From: Phyllobacterium sp. YR531
Lineage (GTDB): Bacteria; Pseudomonadota; Alphaproteobacteria; Rhizobiales; Rhizobiaceae
Assembly (NCBI RefSeq): GCF_000282595.1
Contig: NZ_AKIZ01000016.1
Location: 310,001-374,000, forward strand
Reading direction: 5' to 3'
Length of the DNA: 64,000 bases
Shown: positions 1-10,388 of the stretch, piece after piece
Layout: every line of letters begins with the position of its first letter
Numbering within the stretch: position 1 is the stretch's first letter
Position numbers and translations under genes: made by a program
Notes under the pieces: generated by a model
The model's input: only the letters and a program-made list of their open reading frames with translations
Databases searched by the model: none
Told to the model about the DNA's origin: nothing

Positions 1-519
1 CAGCAGTTCCACTGCATGCGCTGGAGCGGCACCGAACTTTTTTGAAAGCTCGTAGGCGGCATGCCCTTTTGTTTGCAATCTCACATAGAGGGTGATGCTT
101 CCCGGGTCGATATCCAAGGCCCGCACAATACGGGTCACCTTGGCGATTTCATCTTCGTGATCCACCGCTAGGATGCGGATGCCATAGGTTTCAAGCGCCA
201 GGCGAATATCCGACTGAGCTTTGATTGGATGCATATAGAGCATATGCCCATTCGGGGCGACTTTTCGAACGGCGGCAAACTCACCCGGCGAAGCAACGTC
301 AAATGTGTTGATGCCATTGCGCGCCAGCGTTTCCAGCACAAGGTTTTCACCATTGGTCTTGACTGCGTAAGCCGTTTCCCCGGGAAACATTTTCATGAAG
401 TTGTGTGCGTCTTCGACGAGAACCTGAGGCCGGAAGCAGTAAACCGGTTGATCCGGGCGCAATTCAAGCGCTGCATCACGGGCGGTAGCGAATCGTTGCA
501 TCTGTGTGTTTTGCGTCAT
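1..519 (-). CDS. Ornithine/lysine decarboxylase, fold type III PLP enzyme (partial)
   Basis: The first 173 codons of a pyridoxal-phosphate decarboxylase; the rest lies beyond the left edge. The alanine-racemase-type barrel start is clear: AYAVKTN places the PLP-binding lysine at residue 54, followed by GINTFDVASPGE and MHPIKAQ, as in eukaryotic-type ornithine decarboxylases and related lysine/ornithine decarboxylases. The expected role is decarboxylation of ornithine (or lysine) to putrescine (or cadaverine) in the cytoplasm. The start at 519 gives the longest reading; a second ATG at 501 is possible and neither has a strong ribosome site. It is divergent from the EamA exporter. Substrate cannot be settled without the C-terminal half. 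Confidence 0.85.
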   Translation of the reverse strand, partial: MTQNTQMQRFATARDAALELRPDQPVYCFRPQVLVEDAHNFMKMFPGETAYAVKTNGENLVLETLARNGINTFDVASPGEFAAVRKVAPNGHMLYMHPIKAQSDIRLALETYGIRILAVDHEDEIAKVTRIVRALDIDPGSITLYVRLQTKGHAAYELSKKFGAAPAHAVELL

Positions 520-643
520 TCCAAACTCTTAGCAAGGGAAAGTGACGGATGAAAGTCGCGTTCTATCGCAAGAATCGGGTGGCGACTCAGATTAAAAAGC
601 CTAATGGTTTGCCATGTGCTGTTAAACCTCGGAGTCTCCACTC

Positions 644-1576
644 ATGTCGGCTGCGGAAACCAAAGTACCTTTGCCACTCTCCATGACAGGATTCGTGTGG
701 TTTCAACTGCTGCTATTGGGAGCAATCTGGGGAGGATCTTTCTTCTTTGCCAGGATTGCAGTTCAGGTTGTGCCACCGCTTACCCTGGTCCTTTTTCGTG
801 TTTTTATCGCTGCTTTGGCACTGCATGTCTACCTTGCCGGCAGAGGTATTAAATTCTGGGATTACCGCCAACATGCGATTGGCTTCGCTGGTCTCGGCCT
901 CCTGAACAATGTCATTCCTTTCTCATTGCTTTTTATCGGTCAAACAGCCCTTGGAGCTGGCCTTGCGTCGATTTTCAATGCAACAACACCGATTTGGACC
1001 GTGATATTGGCGACCATCCTGACGGCGGACGAAAAGGTCACCCCTGCCAAGCTTGGCGGCATAATTTTAGGCATTGCCGGAATCGTCGTGATGATAGGAC
1101 CGGGTATCCTTACAGGTTTGGGTGGTCCGCTCTGGGCAGAGATCGCTGTGATTGTAGCCACACTTTCCTATGCATTTGCCAGTATTCTGGCCAAGCGTTT
1201 CAAAGGCATACCACCAACTGTCACGGCTACCGGCCAATTGACCGCATCGACGATAGTCATGATCCCGGTCGTATTGCTTTATGACGGTCTTCCAAACCTG
1301 TCGATTGCACCAACGATATGGTCAGCCATTTTTGGACTTGCCATCTTGTCAACGGCTTTTGCCTATATACTCTTTTTCTCGATTGTTAAGGCATCTGGAG
1401 CAACTAATGCCTCGCTCGTCACCTTGATTGTCCCGGTAAGCGCAGTGCTGCTTGGAACGATTTTTCTCGGTGAGACGCTTGCAGCTCAGGACATTATGGG
1501 GATGGCGCTCATCGCTCTCGGTCTTCTGATTATCGACGGGCGTCTCCTAGCGATGTTGAGAGGGCAAAGAAGATAG
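644..1576 (+). CDS. EamA/DMT-family drug/metabolite exporter
   Basis: A 310-residue inner-membrane protein with about ten hydrophobic helices in two EamA repeats. The first begins LLLGAIWGGSFFFARIAV near residue 20 and the second IAVIVATLSYAFASILAKRF near residue 165. Such proteins export or exchange small metabolites; the substrate is not readable from sequence. The start is supported by GGAG about ten bases upstream. An overlapping reading frame from 604 is a shadow. It stands divergently to the decarboxylase, so a polyamine or amino acid link is conceivable but unproven. Confidence 0.85.
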   Translation: MSAAETKVPLPLSMTGFVWFQLLLLGAIWGGSFFFARIAVQVVPPLTLVLFRVFIAALALHVYLAGRGIKFWDYRQHAIGFAGLGLLNNVIPFSLLFIGQTALGAGLASIFNATTPIWTVILATILTADEKVTPAKLGGIILGIAGIVVMIGPGILTGLGGPLWAEIAVIVATLSYAFASILAKRFKGIPPTVTATGQLTASTIVMIPVVLLYDGLPNLSIAPTIWSAIFGLAILSTAFAYILFFSIVKASGATNASLVTLIVPVSAVLLGTIFLGETLAAQDIMGMALIALGLLIIDGRLLAMLRGQRR

Positions 1577-1876
1577 AATTGTCATAAAATTTCAATACTT
1601 AGCCCGAAATACCGAGGCTTAATCCTGTCCAAAATGTGGCAAAAGCCTGCCTGCACAACAAAAGCGATAATTTTGACGCACTGCAAAATTTTACCGCATA
1701 TCCATAATTTTTCTAATTTTTTCGATATTTTTTAAAGGCTAAATGCGTGTACTTTCAAAAACTTACCATTTTAGTGGAAAAAAATTCTACGCCCTTTGTC
1801 ATAAGCCGGTAATATTTGGGCTTTTTCTGTGGCGATTTTGCGCTATGTTATGTGGGTTAACTGCAGGAGACAAGCG

Positions 1877-1963
1877 ATGGGACTAACTCGATCGATGAAT
1901 GTCCTTATGATCTGTGCAGCGTTCGCATTTATTGGTGCAATGGTCGTAGGACTGATACCTTGA
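1877..1963 (+). CDS. 28-residue single-span membrane protein
   Basis: A very short gene: MGLTRSMNVLMICAAFAFIG, then a hydrophobic run ending in GLIP. It has a textbook ribosome site (CAGGAGA, seven bases before the ATG). The peptide is one predicted transmembrane helix with a short positive N-terminus. It sits alone between the EamA gene and the metF terminator, in an otherwise AT-rich gap (1577-2018) where I see no other gene. Function unknown. The ribosome site and membrane-helix composition argue for a real gene; conservation would decide. Confidence 0.55.
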   Translation: MGLTRSMNVLMICAAFAFIGAMVVGLIP

Positions 1964-2018
1964 ATTGAAATATGAGCGCTACGGAGATGGTCTCTGACCG
2001 TTAAGCGATGAAACAAAA

Positions 2019-2053
2019 TGAAACGGCCCGGTTAAAGCAACCGGGCCGTTTCA
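2019..2053 (-). terminator. Rho-independent terminator of metF
   Basis: A perfect 15-bp inverted repeat (TGAAACGGCCCGGTT at 2019-2033 against 2039-2053) with a five-base loop. It lies just after the metF stop. On the minus strand it is followed by a T-rich stretch (the complement of AAACAAAA). Confidence 0.9.
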
Positions 2054-2067
2054 CCTTTAAACGAGTA

Positions 2068-2994
2068 TCAGGCAGCGGCACCGGCCAGATTTGGCTGCAG
2101 CGCGCCATTGTCGGGCCGAATACCGATCAGGTGGCAGATGGCAAACGCTAGATCAGCCCGGTTCATCGTATAGAAGTGGAAGTCCTGCACACCGCGCTCT
2201 ACCAGATCCAGCACCTGCTCCGCTGCAACAGCAGAGGCAACCAGCGCATGGGTCTGCTCATCATTTTGCAATCCGTCGAACCGCTCAGCAAGCCATGCGG
2301 GTATATGTGTACCAGCCTTGGAGCAGAAGTTCGTCACCTGCGTGAAGTTGTGAATAGGCAATATTCCCGGTAAAATCGGAATATATATCCCAGCACGGCG
2401 AACCTTTTCGACATAACGCTCATACTGATCATTCTCGAAAAAGAACTGCGTTATGGCTCTTGTCGCACCATTATCGACCTTGCGCTTGAGCATGTCGATA
2501 TCGGTAGCGAAATCTGGGCTTTCGGGGTGTTTTTCCGGATAAGCCGAGACCGAAATATCGAAATCCGCAAAGGCTTTCAGTCCTGCAACAAGTTCTGCAC
2601 CATTCTCATAGCCACCAGGAGTCGGCTTGTAATGTGCGCCGACGCCGCTCGCAGGATCACCACGCAGGGCAACAAAGCGATTAACACCCATAGCAGCAAA
2701 CTCACGCACTACTGTGTCGACCTCTTCTTTCGTCGCATCGACGCAAGTCAGGTGTGCCGCCGCATTCACATCCGTTTCAGTGAGAATGCGCTTGATGGTG
2801 CGGGCTGTTCGCTCACGGGTAGAGCCACCTGCCCCATAGGTAACCGAGACAAACTCCGGATTAAGCGGAGCCAGACGCGTTACGGTCTCCCAAAGGCGCT
2901 CTTCCATAACCTCAGTCTTTGGTGGAAAAAACTCGAACGAGACCCGGATATTATTACCAAGATCGGCACGGCGGGATTGGCGGAAAAAACTCAT
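2068..2994 (-). CDS. metF: 5,10-methylenetetrahydrofolate reductase
   Basis: A 308-residue flavoprotein that reduces methylene-THF to methyl-THF, the methyl donor for methionine synthesis. Family marks are FEFFPPKT (conserved Glu at residue 21), SVTYGAGGS, HLTCV, ALRGD, and a C-terminal FHFYTMNR. The start at 2994 (MSFFRQ) is chosen over an in-frame extension to 3066: its ATG shares one base with the stop of the upstream ArsR-methyltransferase gene (TAATG), indicating translational coupling. Both genes form an operon read leftward and ended by the terminator at 2019-2053. Length matches bacterial MetF. Confidence 0.95.
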   Translation of the reverse strand: MSFFRQSRRADLGNNIRVSFEFFPPKTEVMEERLWETVTRLAPLNPEFVSVTYGAGGSTRERTARTIKRILTETDVNAAAHLTCVDATKEEVDTVVREFAAMGVNRFVALRGDPASGVGAHYKPTPGGYENGAELVAGLKAFADFDISVSAYPEKHPESPDFATDIDMLKRKVDNGATRAITQFFFENDQYERYVEKVRRAGIYIPILPGILPIHNFTQVTNFCSKAGTHIPAWLAERFDGLQNDEQTHALVASAVAAEQVLDLVERGVQDFHFYTMNRADLAFAICHLIGIRPDNGALQPNLAGAAA

Positions 2995-4001
2995 TAGACA
3001 CTCTCCGTAACGCGGGAGGTTGAAACGGGATCGGCAATAAGCAGGCGTGGGTCGCGTGCCAGCCACAATTTAACAGTCAGCTTGTCTTTATCTTTAGGCT
3101 GCAATTCCATGCTCTGTTCCAGAGTCAGACCGGCTTCTGTCAGCCAGTCCTTTATCTGTCCATCATGAAAACCAAGGCGCAGATGGGCATGCCTGTCGCG
3201 CAGAAACTCAAGCTCGTGCGGTGCAAAATCAACGATCAACATTCGGCCTGAAGGCCGTAAGGCTCGGGCCGCTTCACGAATGGCTTCAGCCGGATTATCA
3301 AGGAAGTGCAGCACCTGATGAACTGTCACAAGATCGAAGGTTTCCCTGTCAACCGGCAATGAATAAACATCACCCTGACGAACTTGCGCATTGGCAACAC
3401 CCGACTTTTCAAGATTGGAACGGGCAATCGTCAACATGTCGCGATTGATATCGATACCGACACCACGAACATATAGTGGCGCAAAAAGCTCAAGCAGACG
3501 CCCGGTACCTGTCCCCACATCAAGCATTGCCTGAAATGGTCGCGTGCCGACAATTTTGGTCAGAGCCTCTTCAACAGCACCGTCAGGAACATGCAGCGAG
3601 CGTATGGCGTCCCAGCTTGAGGCATTTGCACTGAAATAGGCTGCTGCACGTTCACGGCGCTGCAACTTCACGGAAGAGAGGCGCTCAAGATCACGTTCCA
3701 GCAGAGGATCGGAGCAATCCAGGCGATCCAGCAGGGAACGGGCAATATCTCCTACAATCAGGGATTCCGCCAAGCGGAAGTAAGCCCAAGAACCCTCTTG
3801 ATAGCGATTGATAAGGCTTGCTTCAAACAGCAGTTTCAGGTGGCGTGAAACGCGAGGCTGGGACTGACCCAAAATGGAGGTAAGATCAGAAACGGTCAGA
3901 TCGCCACGCGACAGCAGAGCAAGAATGCGCAACCGGCTAGGCTCAGCCGCCGCTTTCAATGTATCAACCATCAGGTCCAGATTAAGATTGTGCCGTTCCA
4001 T
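2994..4001 (-). CDS. ArsR-type regulator fused to a SAM-dependent methyltransferase
   Basis: 335 residues. Residues 1-90 form an ArsR winged helix (AEPSRLRILALL, then the recognition region LGQSQPRVSRHLKLL). About residues 130-290 are a class I methyltransferase with motif I LDVGTGTGRLLELF and a later IVDFAPHE strand. Such fusions sit beside metF in many Rhizobiales and are thought to regulate the methionine/SAM cycle, with the methyltransferase domain plausibly sensing SAM or SAH; that role is inferred here from context. The ATG at 4001 has GAGGA seven bases upstream; the TTG at 4007 is less likely. The gene overlaps metF by one base and is preceded by a palindromic operator, so autoregulation is likely. 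Confidence 0.88.
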   Translation of the reverse strand: MERHNLNLDLMVDTLKAAAEPSRLRILALLSRGDLTVSDLTSILGQSQPRVSRHLKLLFEASLINRYQEGSWAYFRLAESLIVGDIARSLLDRLDCSDPLLERDLERLSSVKLQRRERAAAYFSANASSWDAIRSLHVPDGAVEEALTKIVGTRPFQAMLDVGTGTGRLLELFAPLYVRGVGIDINRDMLTIARSNLEKSGVANAQVRQGDVYSLPVDRETFDLVTVHQVLHFLDNPAEAIREAARALRPSGRMLIVDFAPHELEFLRDRHAHLRLGFHDGQIKDWLTEAGLTLEQSMELQPKDKDKLTVKLWLARDPRLLIADPVSTSRVTESV

Positions 4002-4016
4002 AACCAATCCTCAAAA

Positions 4017-4038
4017 GATATAAAGATATGTTTATGTC
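4017..4038 (-). promoter_or_regulatory. 22-bp palindromic operator upstream of the ArsR-methyltransferase/metF operon
   Basis: An imperfect palindrome with core ATAAAGATATGTTTAT flanked by GAT and GTC. Only three base pairs of the 22-bp dyad fail to match. It starts 16 bases before the ATG at 4001, the expected place for an autoregulatory ArsR site. Assignment to this regulator is inference from position. Confidence 0.7.
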
Positions 4039-4129
4039 ATGACGCATCATTTGGCAAGAGTTTTTTGCCATTGACGACAATTTCTGCCGCGTCTGAAATA
4101 GGCGACAGAATCGCACAAGAGGAAGCTCA

Positions 4130-5350
<1,221 letters not shown>

Positions 5351-5389
5351 TCAATCCTATTCGCCACGAAACAACGTTTCGCGCAAGCC

Positions 5390-5998
5390 TTAAACTCTAT
5401 AAATCCATTGTTCCGGAATACGGATGTCGACTTTTTCACCGGCACGTATGATGCCTGGCTTCTCAACCCACGCAACAATACCGCGAGACCTTTTGGATAC
5501 GCGCACAAAATCCAGCGCTGTTGTCGTCTCGTCGGATGTGCCAGCATGCGCAGCGATCGAACGACCGGCAATCTTGCACGGCGCATTCTGCCCATCGACT
5601 TTCAGTGTAACGCCACCTTCGAAAAACATCAGCGACCTAGGCGGCAGCATGGAGAGCGACGGGATACCGGATATCACCATATTGCCACCAATCCACTCAG
5701 CTTTAAGTTCGGGCAAACCCATACCGGCAGCAACTTCCTCAAGCTCGTCTGTGCCCAGGATAGACAGATGGCGCTCATTGCGCATCTCCGTCCCACGGGG
5801 ATACCACGGCTCGCGACCACCCGATTTACGGGTAGGACCGGCATGGAAATCGCCGGTGATGCCATCAAATGTCAGCTCCAGCGAATTGGTTGGAGTCGTG
5901 ACAAAGTCATTCTCGAGCGCCTCAAAAAGCCCATTTACACGCCCGCTGATTTTACGCGATGGCAGTATTTGGTCTTGATTGCCGAACAGGTCAGACAT
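5390..5998 (-). CDS. MOSC-domain protein
   Basis: 202 residues with the MOSC pattern: GDFHAGPTRKSGGRE, RHLSILGTDELEEVAAGMGL, GGNMVISG and the conserved cysteine in NAPCKIAG near residue 142. MOSC proteins are linked to molybdenum-cofactor sulfur chemistry and to reduction of N-hydroxylated or halogenated substrates; the substrate here is unknown. GGAG seven bases before the ATG supports the start. It is the next gene upstream of the bluB riboswitch on the same strand, but that riboswitch suggests a separate transcript for bluB. Confidence 0.85.
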   Translation of the reverse strand: MSDLFGNQDQILPSRKISGRVNGLFEALENDFVTTPTNSLELTFDGITGDFHAGPTRKSGGREPWYPRGTEMRNERHLSILGTDELEEVAAGMGLPELKAEWIGGNMVISGIPSLSMLPPRSLMFFEGGVTLKVDGQNAPCKIAGRSIAAHAGTSDETTTALDFVRVSKRSRGIVAWVEKPGIIRAGEKVDIRIPEQWIYRV

Positions 5999-6087
5999 AA
6001 TTGGCTCCGGATAGTTTTAATATCAATAATAGAAAAACGGCTCACTAAAACCAGCAAATATGTCTGATACCAGTGTCAATATGAGTG

Positions 6088-6113
6088 ATGGGAGAGCCTT
6101 TCAGCTCTCCCAT
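6088..6113 (-). terminator. Hairpin after ettA
   Basis: A perfect 10-bp inverted repeat ATGGGAGAGC / GCTCTCCCAT with a six-base loop, four bases past the ettA stop. No strong T-run follows on the minus strand, so termination efficiency is uncertain. Confidence 0.6.
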
Positions 6114-6117
6114 GCGA

Positions 6118-7767
6118 TTAACGGGTCAAAGGCTTGTAGCTTGGACGCTTGGGATTGACACTGTCCGGGCCGAGGCGGCGGATTTTGTCATTCTCATAGT
6201 CTTCAAAGTTGCCCTCAAACCATTCAACATGGCTGTCACCTTCAAATGCGAGGATATGTGTCGCGAGGCGATCAAGGAACATGCGATCATGGCTGATGAT
6301 AACTGCGCAGCCAGCATACTTTTCCAAAGCATCCTCAAGAGCTGCCAGAGTTTCCGTATCAAGATCGTTTGTCGGTTCGTCGAGAAGCAGAACGTTGCCA
6401 CCGGCCTGCAGCATCTTGGCCAGATGAACACGATTGCGCTGACCACCGGATAGATTGCCCACCTTCTGCTGCTGATCTGTACCCTTGAAATTAAAAGCGG
6501 ATACATATGCACGGGAATTCATCTCATGCTTGCCAAGCTTGATGATGTCAGTACCGCCGGAAATCTCTTCCCAGACGTTCTTGTCAGCCTTCAGGTGATC
6601 GCGGCTCTGGTCGACATATCCGAGATTAACTGTCTCACCGACCCGGATTGAGCCTGAATCGGGCTTTTCCTGTCCTGTGATCATCTTGAACAAAGTAGTC
6701 TTACCGGCACCGTTAGGACCAATAATACCGACAATGCCCCCGGGTGGCAGTTTGAAAGTCAGGTTTTCAATCAAGACTCGATCACCAAAAGACTTGGTGA
6801 GGTTTTCCGCCTCAATAACGACCTGACCGAGACGCTCGCCTGCCGGGATCAGAATCTGTGCGTCGCCGGGACGTTGATTGTTGGCAGCATCCACCAAAGC
6901 ATCGTAGGCCTTAATACGGGCCTTCGACTTTGCCTGACGCGCCTTAGGGCTTGCGGAAATCCACTCGCGCTCGCGCTCAAGCGCCTTCTGGCGGGAATCA
7001 TCTTCCCGGCCTTCCTGAAGCATGCGCTTGGCTTTAGCACCCAGATAAGCCGAATAATTGCCCTCATAAGGAATGCCACGGCCCCGATCGAGCTCGAGAA
7101 TCCAGCCGGTTACATTGTCGAGGAAGTAGCGATCATGCGTGATGAGCAATACGGAGCCTTTGTATTCACGCAGATATTTTTCCAGCCAGGCGGTCGTCTC
7201 TGCATCCAAATGGTTGGTTGGCTCGTCGAGAAGCAGCAAATCAGGCTGCGAGAGTAGCAGGCGGCAAAGAGCGACACGGCGGCGCTCACCACCGGAGAGT
7301 TTCGTAACTTCGCTATCACCGGGCGGGCAACGAAGCGCTTCCATCGCCATTTCGACCTGTGATTCAAGATCCCATAGGTTTTGCGCATCAATAATATCCT
7401 GCAACTTCGCGCCTTCATCGGCGGTCTCGTCAGAATAATTCATCATCAATTCGTTGTAGCGATCCAAGATTGCTTTCTTGCTGGCAACACCTTCCATGAC
7501 ATTGCCCATGACATCCTTATCCGGATCAAGGGCAGGCTCCTGCGCCAGATAACCAACCGTCGCGCCTTCTGCTAGCCAGGCTTCGCCTGTATATTCCTTG
7601 TCCATTCCGGCCATGATCTTGAGGATCGTCGACTTACCAGCACCGTTCGGACCGAGAATACCAATCTTGGCATCCGGATAGAAAGACAGGTGGATGTTTT
7701 CAAGAACCTTCTTGGTTCCATATGCCTTGTTCAGGCCGGACATGTGATAGATGAATTGGCGTGCCAT
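6118..7767 (-). CDS. ettA: Energy-dependent translational throttle protein EttA (ABC-F ATPase)
   Basis: 549 residues with two ABC domains and no membrane segments. Domain 1 has Walker A GPNGAGKST, signature LSGGERRR and Walker B LLLLDEPTNHLD. Domain 2 has GPNGAGKTT, LSGGQRNR and VLLLDEPTNDLD. The linker between them and the C-terminal GPDSVNPKRPSYKPLTR tail are typical of EttA, which binds the ribosomal E site and gates the first elongation step according to ATP/ADP ratio. The start at MARQFIYHM (7767) aligns with the family and has GGAG upstream; a GTG at 7779 would add four residues. It is a single-gene unit. Confidence 0.93.
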   Translation of the reverse strand: MARQFIYHMSGLNKAYGTKKVLENIHLSFYPDAKIGILGPNGAGKSTILKIMAGMDKEYTGEAWLAEGATVGYLAQEPALDPDKDVMGNVMEGVASKKAILDRYNELMMNYSDETADEGAKLQDIIDAQNLWDLESQVEMAMEALRCPPGDSEVTKLSGGERRRVALCRLLLSQPDLLLLDEPTNHLDAETTAWLEKYLREYKGSVLLITHDRYFLDNVTGWILELDRGRGIPYEGNYSAYLGAKAKRMLQEGREDDSRQKALEREREWISASPKARQAKSKARIKAYDALVDAANNQRPGDAQILIPAGERLGQVVIEAENLTKSFGDRVLIENLTFKLPPGGIVGIIGPNGAGKTTLFKMITGQEKPDSGSIRVGETVNLGYVDQSRDHLKADKNVWEEISGGTDIIKLGKHEMNSRAYVSAFNFKGTDQQQKVGNLSGGQRNRVHLAKMLQAGGNVLLLDEPTNDLDTETLAALEDALEKYAGCAVIISHDRMFLDRLATHILAFEGDSHVEWFEGNFEDYENDKIRRLGPDSVNPKRPSYKPLTR

Positions 7768-7779
7768 AACGCGCGTCAC

Positions 7780-8251
7780 TCCGATGCTCGGGATTTCTTT
7801 TGAATGAATTTGCGCCGTATGTAGGCGAAAGGCTTAGCTGTGGCAATGGATGCCTTTGAATTTCGACCTGCGTAAAACGAGCGAAACCGGGCGCGGATAT
7901 TTCCGTCACCCGGTTTCCCCTCTGGTGCCGCAACGGGAAGCGTCCTCTTCTCCCCAGTAACGGCCATGTAAACTGACCTGGACGAAACTCGTTTCGTCAC
8001 TGCAACAACATCATCTGGTTCGCGATGCACTAACAATTGTAATAATCGTGAACTAATGTGCTTCAGGTTTGAAGTTCTGCGGCAAGTTTAAGAGGTTTGC
8101 AAGGGGTTTTGCAAAATAAAATTGCATGGCAATCTAGCTGACTAAATATTGTGCAGAATATTCCAAAATTAAGGGTATTTTGCAGATTGTTTTCTGCGTT
8201 GACTAATTTTGCGGCACGTTCTCAATTGATACCTGCATAAACAGGTTCGCC
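7780..8251. other. Intergenic region between ettA and the hydrolase operon
   Basis: About 470 bases with no convincing gene. Open frames on the minus strand (to 8036 and 7933) lack family resemblance and ribosome sites. The right half (8040-8230) is AT-rich. A possible promoter for the rightward operon is TTGACT at 8199-8204 with a weak -10 about 17 bases on. Divergent promoters for the two flanking genes are the likely content. Confidence 0.4.
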
Positions 8252-9196
8252 ATGATATTTGATACACCGGAAATTTTAGCTACCCCCAATGGAACTGCAA
8301 TCGCAGTGCGCCATATGCCCGCAAAAACGGAACCTCGCGCAATTGTTCAAATAAACCATGGATTGGCTGAGCATTCCAAGCGCTACAGTCGGTTTGCCGA
8401 GCATTTGAGCGAGTTGGGCTTTTACGTTTATGCCCATGATCACCGCGGCCATGGGCTGACAAAAGCACCAGATGCGCCTGCGGGGCGATTCGCAGCGAAG
8501 GACGGCATGGATGCTGTACTGAACGATGTTGATGCCATTAATGATTACGTTCGCCAGCGCCACCCTGATCTGCCTCTCATCATTTTTGGACATTCTCTTG
8601 GCGGGCTTATAACTCTCAACTACGTGTTGAAACACCAAAGTAAAGTTGACGCGGCAGCCATCTGGAATGCAAATTTTTCGGGCGGAATACTGGGCAGGCT
8701 TGCGCAAGGCATTTTGCTCACCGAACGCATGTTCTTGGGATCTGATGTCCCAAGCATGCTTTTGCCCAAACTGACATTCCGGGAATGGAACCGAAGCGTT
8801 GTTAATCCCAGGACTGATTTCGATTGGCTGTCCCGCGATCCAATCGAAGTCGATCTCTACGTCAACGACCCGTTTTGCGGCTGGAGTCCAACCGTGAGCA
8901 TGTGGCGGGATACCTTTGATCTGGTGTTCACCGGAGCCGACGATAAACTACTCGGGAAACTGCGTCGCAATCTGCCGATCAATCTGGTGGGCGGAGCCAA
9001 AGACCCAGCTACCGTTCAAGGCACTTCCGTAAAAGATCTGGAACATAGAATGCAAAAGCTCGGCTTTAACAATGTCACGACCAAAATCTATGCAGATACC
9101 CGGCATGAAGGTTTAAACGAAATCAATCGTGATCTTATCATGAGTGAGTTCTCCGATTGGGCCATCCACACAATATCCAAGGTAAGCCATGACTGA
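8252..9196 (+). CDS. Alpha/beta hydrolase, lysophospholipase/monoacylglycerol lipase type
   Basis: 314 residues. The hydrolase fold is shown by INHGLAEHSKRY, the DHRGHG segment and the nucleophile elbow GHSLGG (Ser near residue 113). A late RHEGLNE supplies the likely catalytic histidine and GGAKDP the acid region. This pattern matches PldB/MGLL-like serine hydrolases that act on lysophospholipids or monoacylglycerols. No signal peptide is evident. It is the first gene of a three-gene overlapping run with a CoA-transferase and a ThDP enzyme (8-bp and 17-bp overlaps). Confidence 0.88.
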   Translation: MIFDTPEILATPNGTAIAVRHMPAKTEPRAIVQINHGLAEHSKRYSRFAEHLSELGFYVYAHDHRGHGLTKAPDAPAGRFAAKDGMDAVLNDVDAINDYVRQRHPDLPLIIFGHSLGGLITLNYVLKHQSKVDAAAIWNANFSGGILGRLAQGILLTERMFLGSDVPSMLLPKLTFREWNRSVVNPRTDFDWLSRDPIEVDLYVNDPFCGWSPTVSMWRDTFDLVFTGADDKLLGKLRRNLPINLVGGAKDPATVQGTSVKDLEHRMQKLGFNNVTTKIYADTRHEGLNEINRDLIMSEFSDWAIHTISKVSHD

Positions 9197-10388
9197 GGCT
9201 ATAGGGGATGCTCCACTTAAAGGCATTCGCGTTATTGAACTTGCACGCGTGCTGGCGGGGCCTTGGGCTGGTCAGGTTCTCGCCGATCTTGGCGCTGATG
9301 TTATCAAGGTCGAAAACCCGTCTGGCGGCGACGAGACACGTGGGTGGGGACCACCCTTCATTACCAGCAAAGAAGGCGAAAACCTTTCCGCTGCTTATTT
9401 TCATTCCTGCAATCGTGGCAAGCGTTCCATTACGGTCGATTTCACCACTACACAGGGACAGGAAACTGTTAAGGCGCTCTGCCGGACCGCTGATGTCGTA
9501 CTTGAGAACTTCAAAGTAGGCGGACTGGCAAAATATGGCCTGGACTATGCAAGCCTGAGTGCCGAAAACCCGCGACTTGTCTATTGCTCCATAACCGGTT
9601 TCGGCCAGACCGGCCCTTATGCGGCGCAGGCAGGCTACGACTTTATCATTCAAGGCATGTCTGGCTTAATGTCTGTGACCGGTGATCCTGCAGGGCAGCC
9701 TCAGAAAGTTGGGCTGGCCGTAGCCGACGTTTTTACGGGGCTTTATTCAGTTATCGCAATTCAAGCCGCCCTTGCCCACGCCGCCAAGACCGGCGAAGGT
9801 CAAATGGTGGACATGGCGCTTTTTGACGTACAGTCGGCTGTGATGGCCAATCAGGCCATGAACTTTCTGGCAACGGGAAAAAGCCCGAACCGAATGGGCA
9901 ATGCACACCCGAATATCTCGCCTTATGAGGTCGTCCCAACATCTGATGGTCACCTGATCCTCGCCGTTGGCAATGATGGGCAATTCGCGCGGTTCTGCTC
10001 GATTATAGAACATTCCGAATGGGCAAGCGACGAGCGCTTCCTGACAAATCGCTCTCGGCTTGAAAACCGTGCTTTGCTAACAGCCCTTATAAGTGGCGAA
10101 ACATCGAAAAGAACCCGCAAGGCGCTTCTGGACGCCTGCGCGGCAAATGCAGTACCGGCAGGGCCAATCAACAAGATCGGCGAGATGTTCGAAGATCCAC
10201 AGATTGTAGCGCGTCAGTTACGGCTTGACCTTGAAGACCCTCATGGCAGCACAATTCCCTCGGTACGCACGCCCATCATCATGTCGAAAACGCCATTGAC
10301 CTACACGCGACCCTCTCCCCGTTTGGGAGAGCATAGTGCCGATATTCTCCAACAGCTGAAGGACGCATCCAATGAAGACGGGCGGTGA
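9189..10388 (+). CDS. CaiB/BaiF-type (class III) CoA-transferase
   Basis: 399 residues. The N-terminus LKGIRVIELARVLAGPWAGQVLADLGADVIKVE is the class III CoA-transferase signature. The catalytic aspartate is expected in MVDMALFDVQSAV near residue 202. The enzyme moves CoA between carboxylic acids in the cytoplasm; formyl-CoA:oxalate and carnitine CoA-transferases are relatives, but the acid used here is unknown. It overlaps the hydrolase by 8 bases and the next gene by 17, so the three are almost certainly co-translated. Confidence 0.9.
   Translation: MTEAIGDAPLKGIRVIELARVLAGPWAGQVLADLGADVIKVENPSGGDETRGWGPPFITSKEGENLSAAYFHSCNRGKRSITVDFTTTQGQETVKALCRTADVVLENFKVGGLAKYGLDYASLSAENPRLVYCSITGFGQTGPYAAQAGYDFIIQGMSGLMSVTGDPAGQPQKVGLAVADVFTGLYSVIAIQAALAHAAKTGEGQMVDMALFDVQSAVMANQAMNFLATGKSPNRMGNAHPNISPYEVVPTSDGHLILAVGNDGQFARFCSIIEHSEWASDERFLTNRSRLENRALLTALISGETSKRTRKALLDACAANAVPAGPINKIGEMFEDPQIVARQLRLDLEDPHGSTIPSVRTPIIMSKTPLTYTRPSPRLGEHSADILQQLKDASNEDGR

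Noticed and set aside
7776-8036. 86-codon minus-strand frame upstream of ettA
   Set aside because: Overlaps the ettA start, no ribosome site, composition of non-coding DNA.
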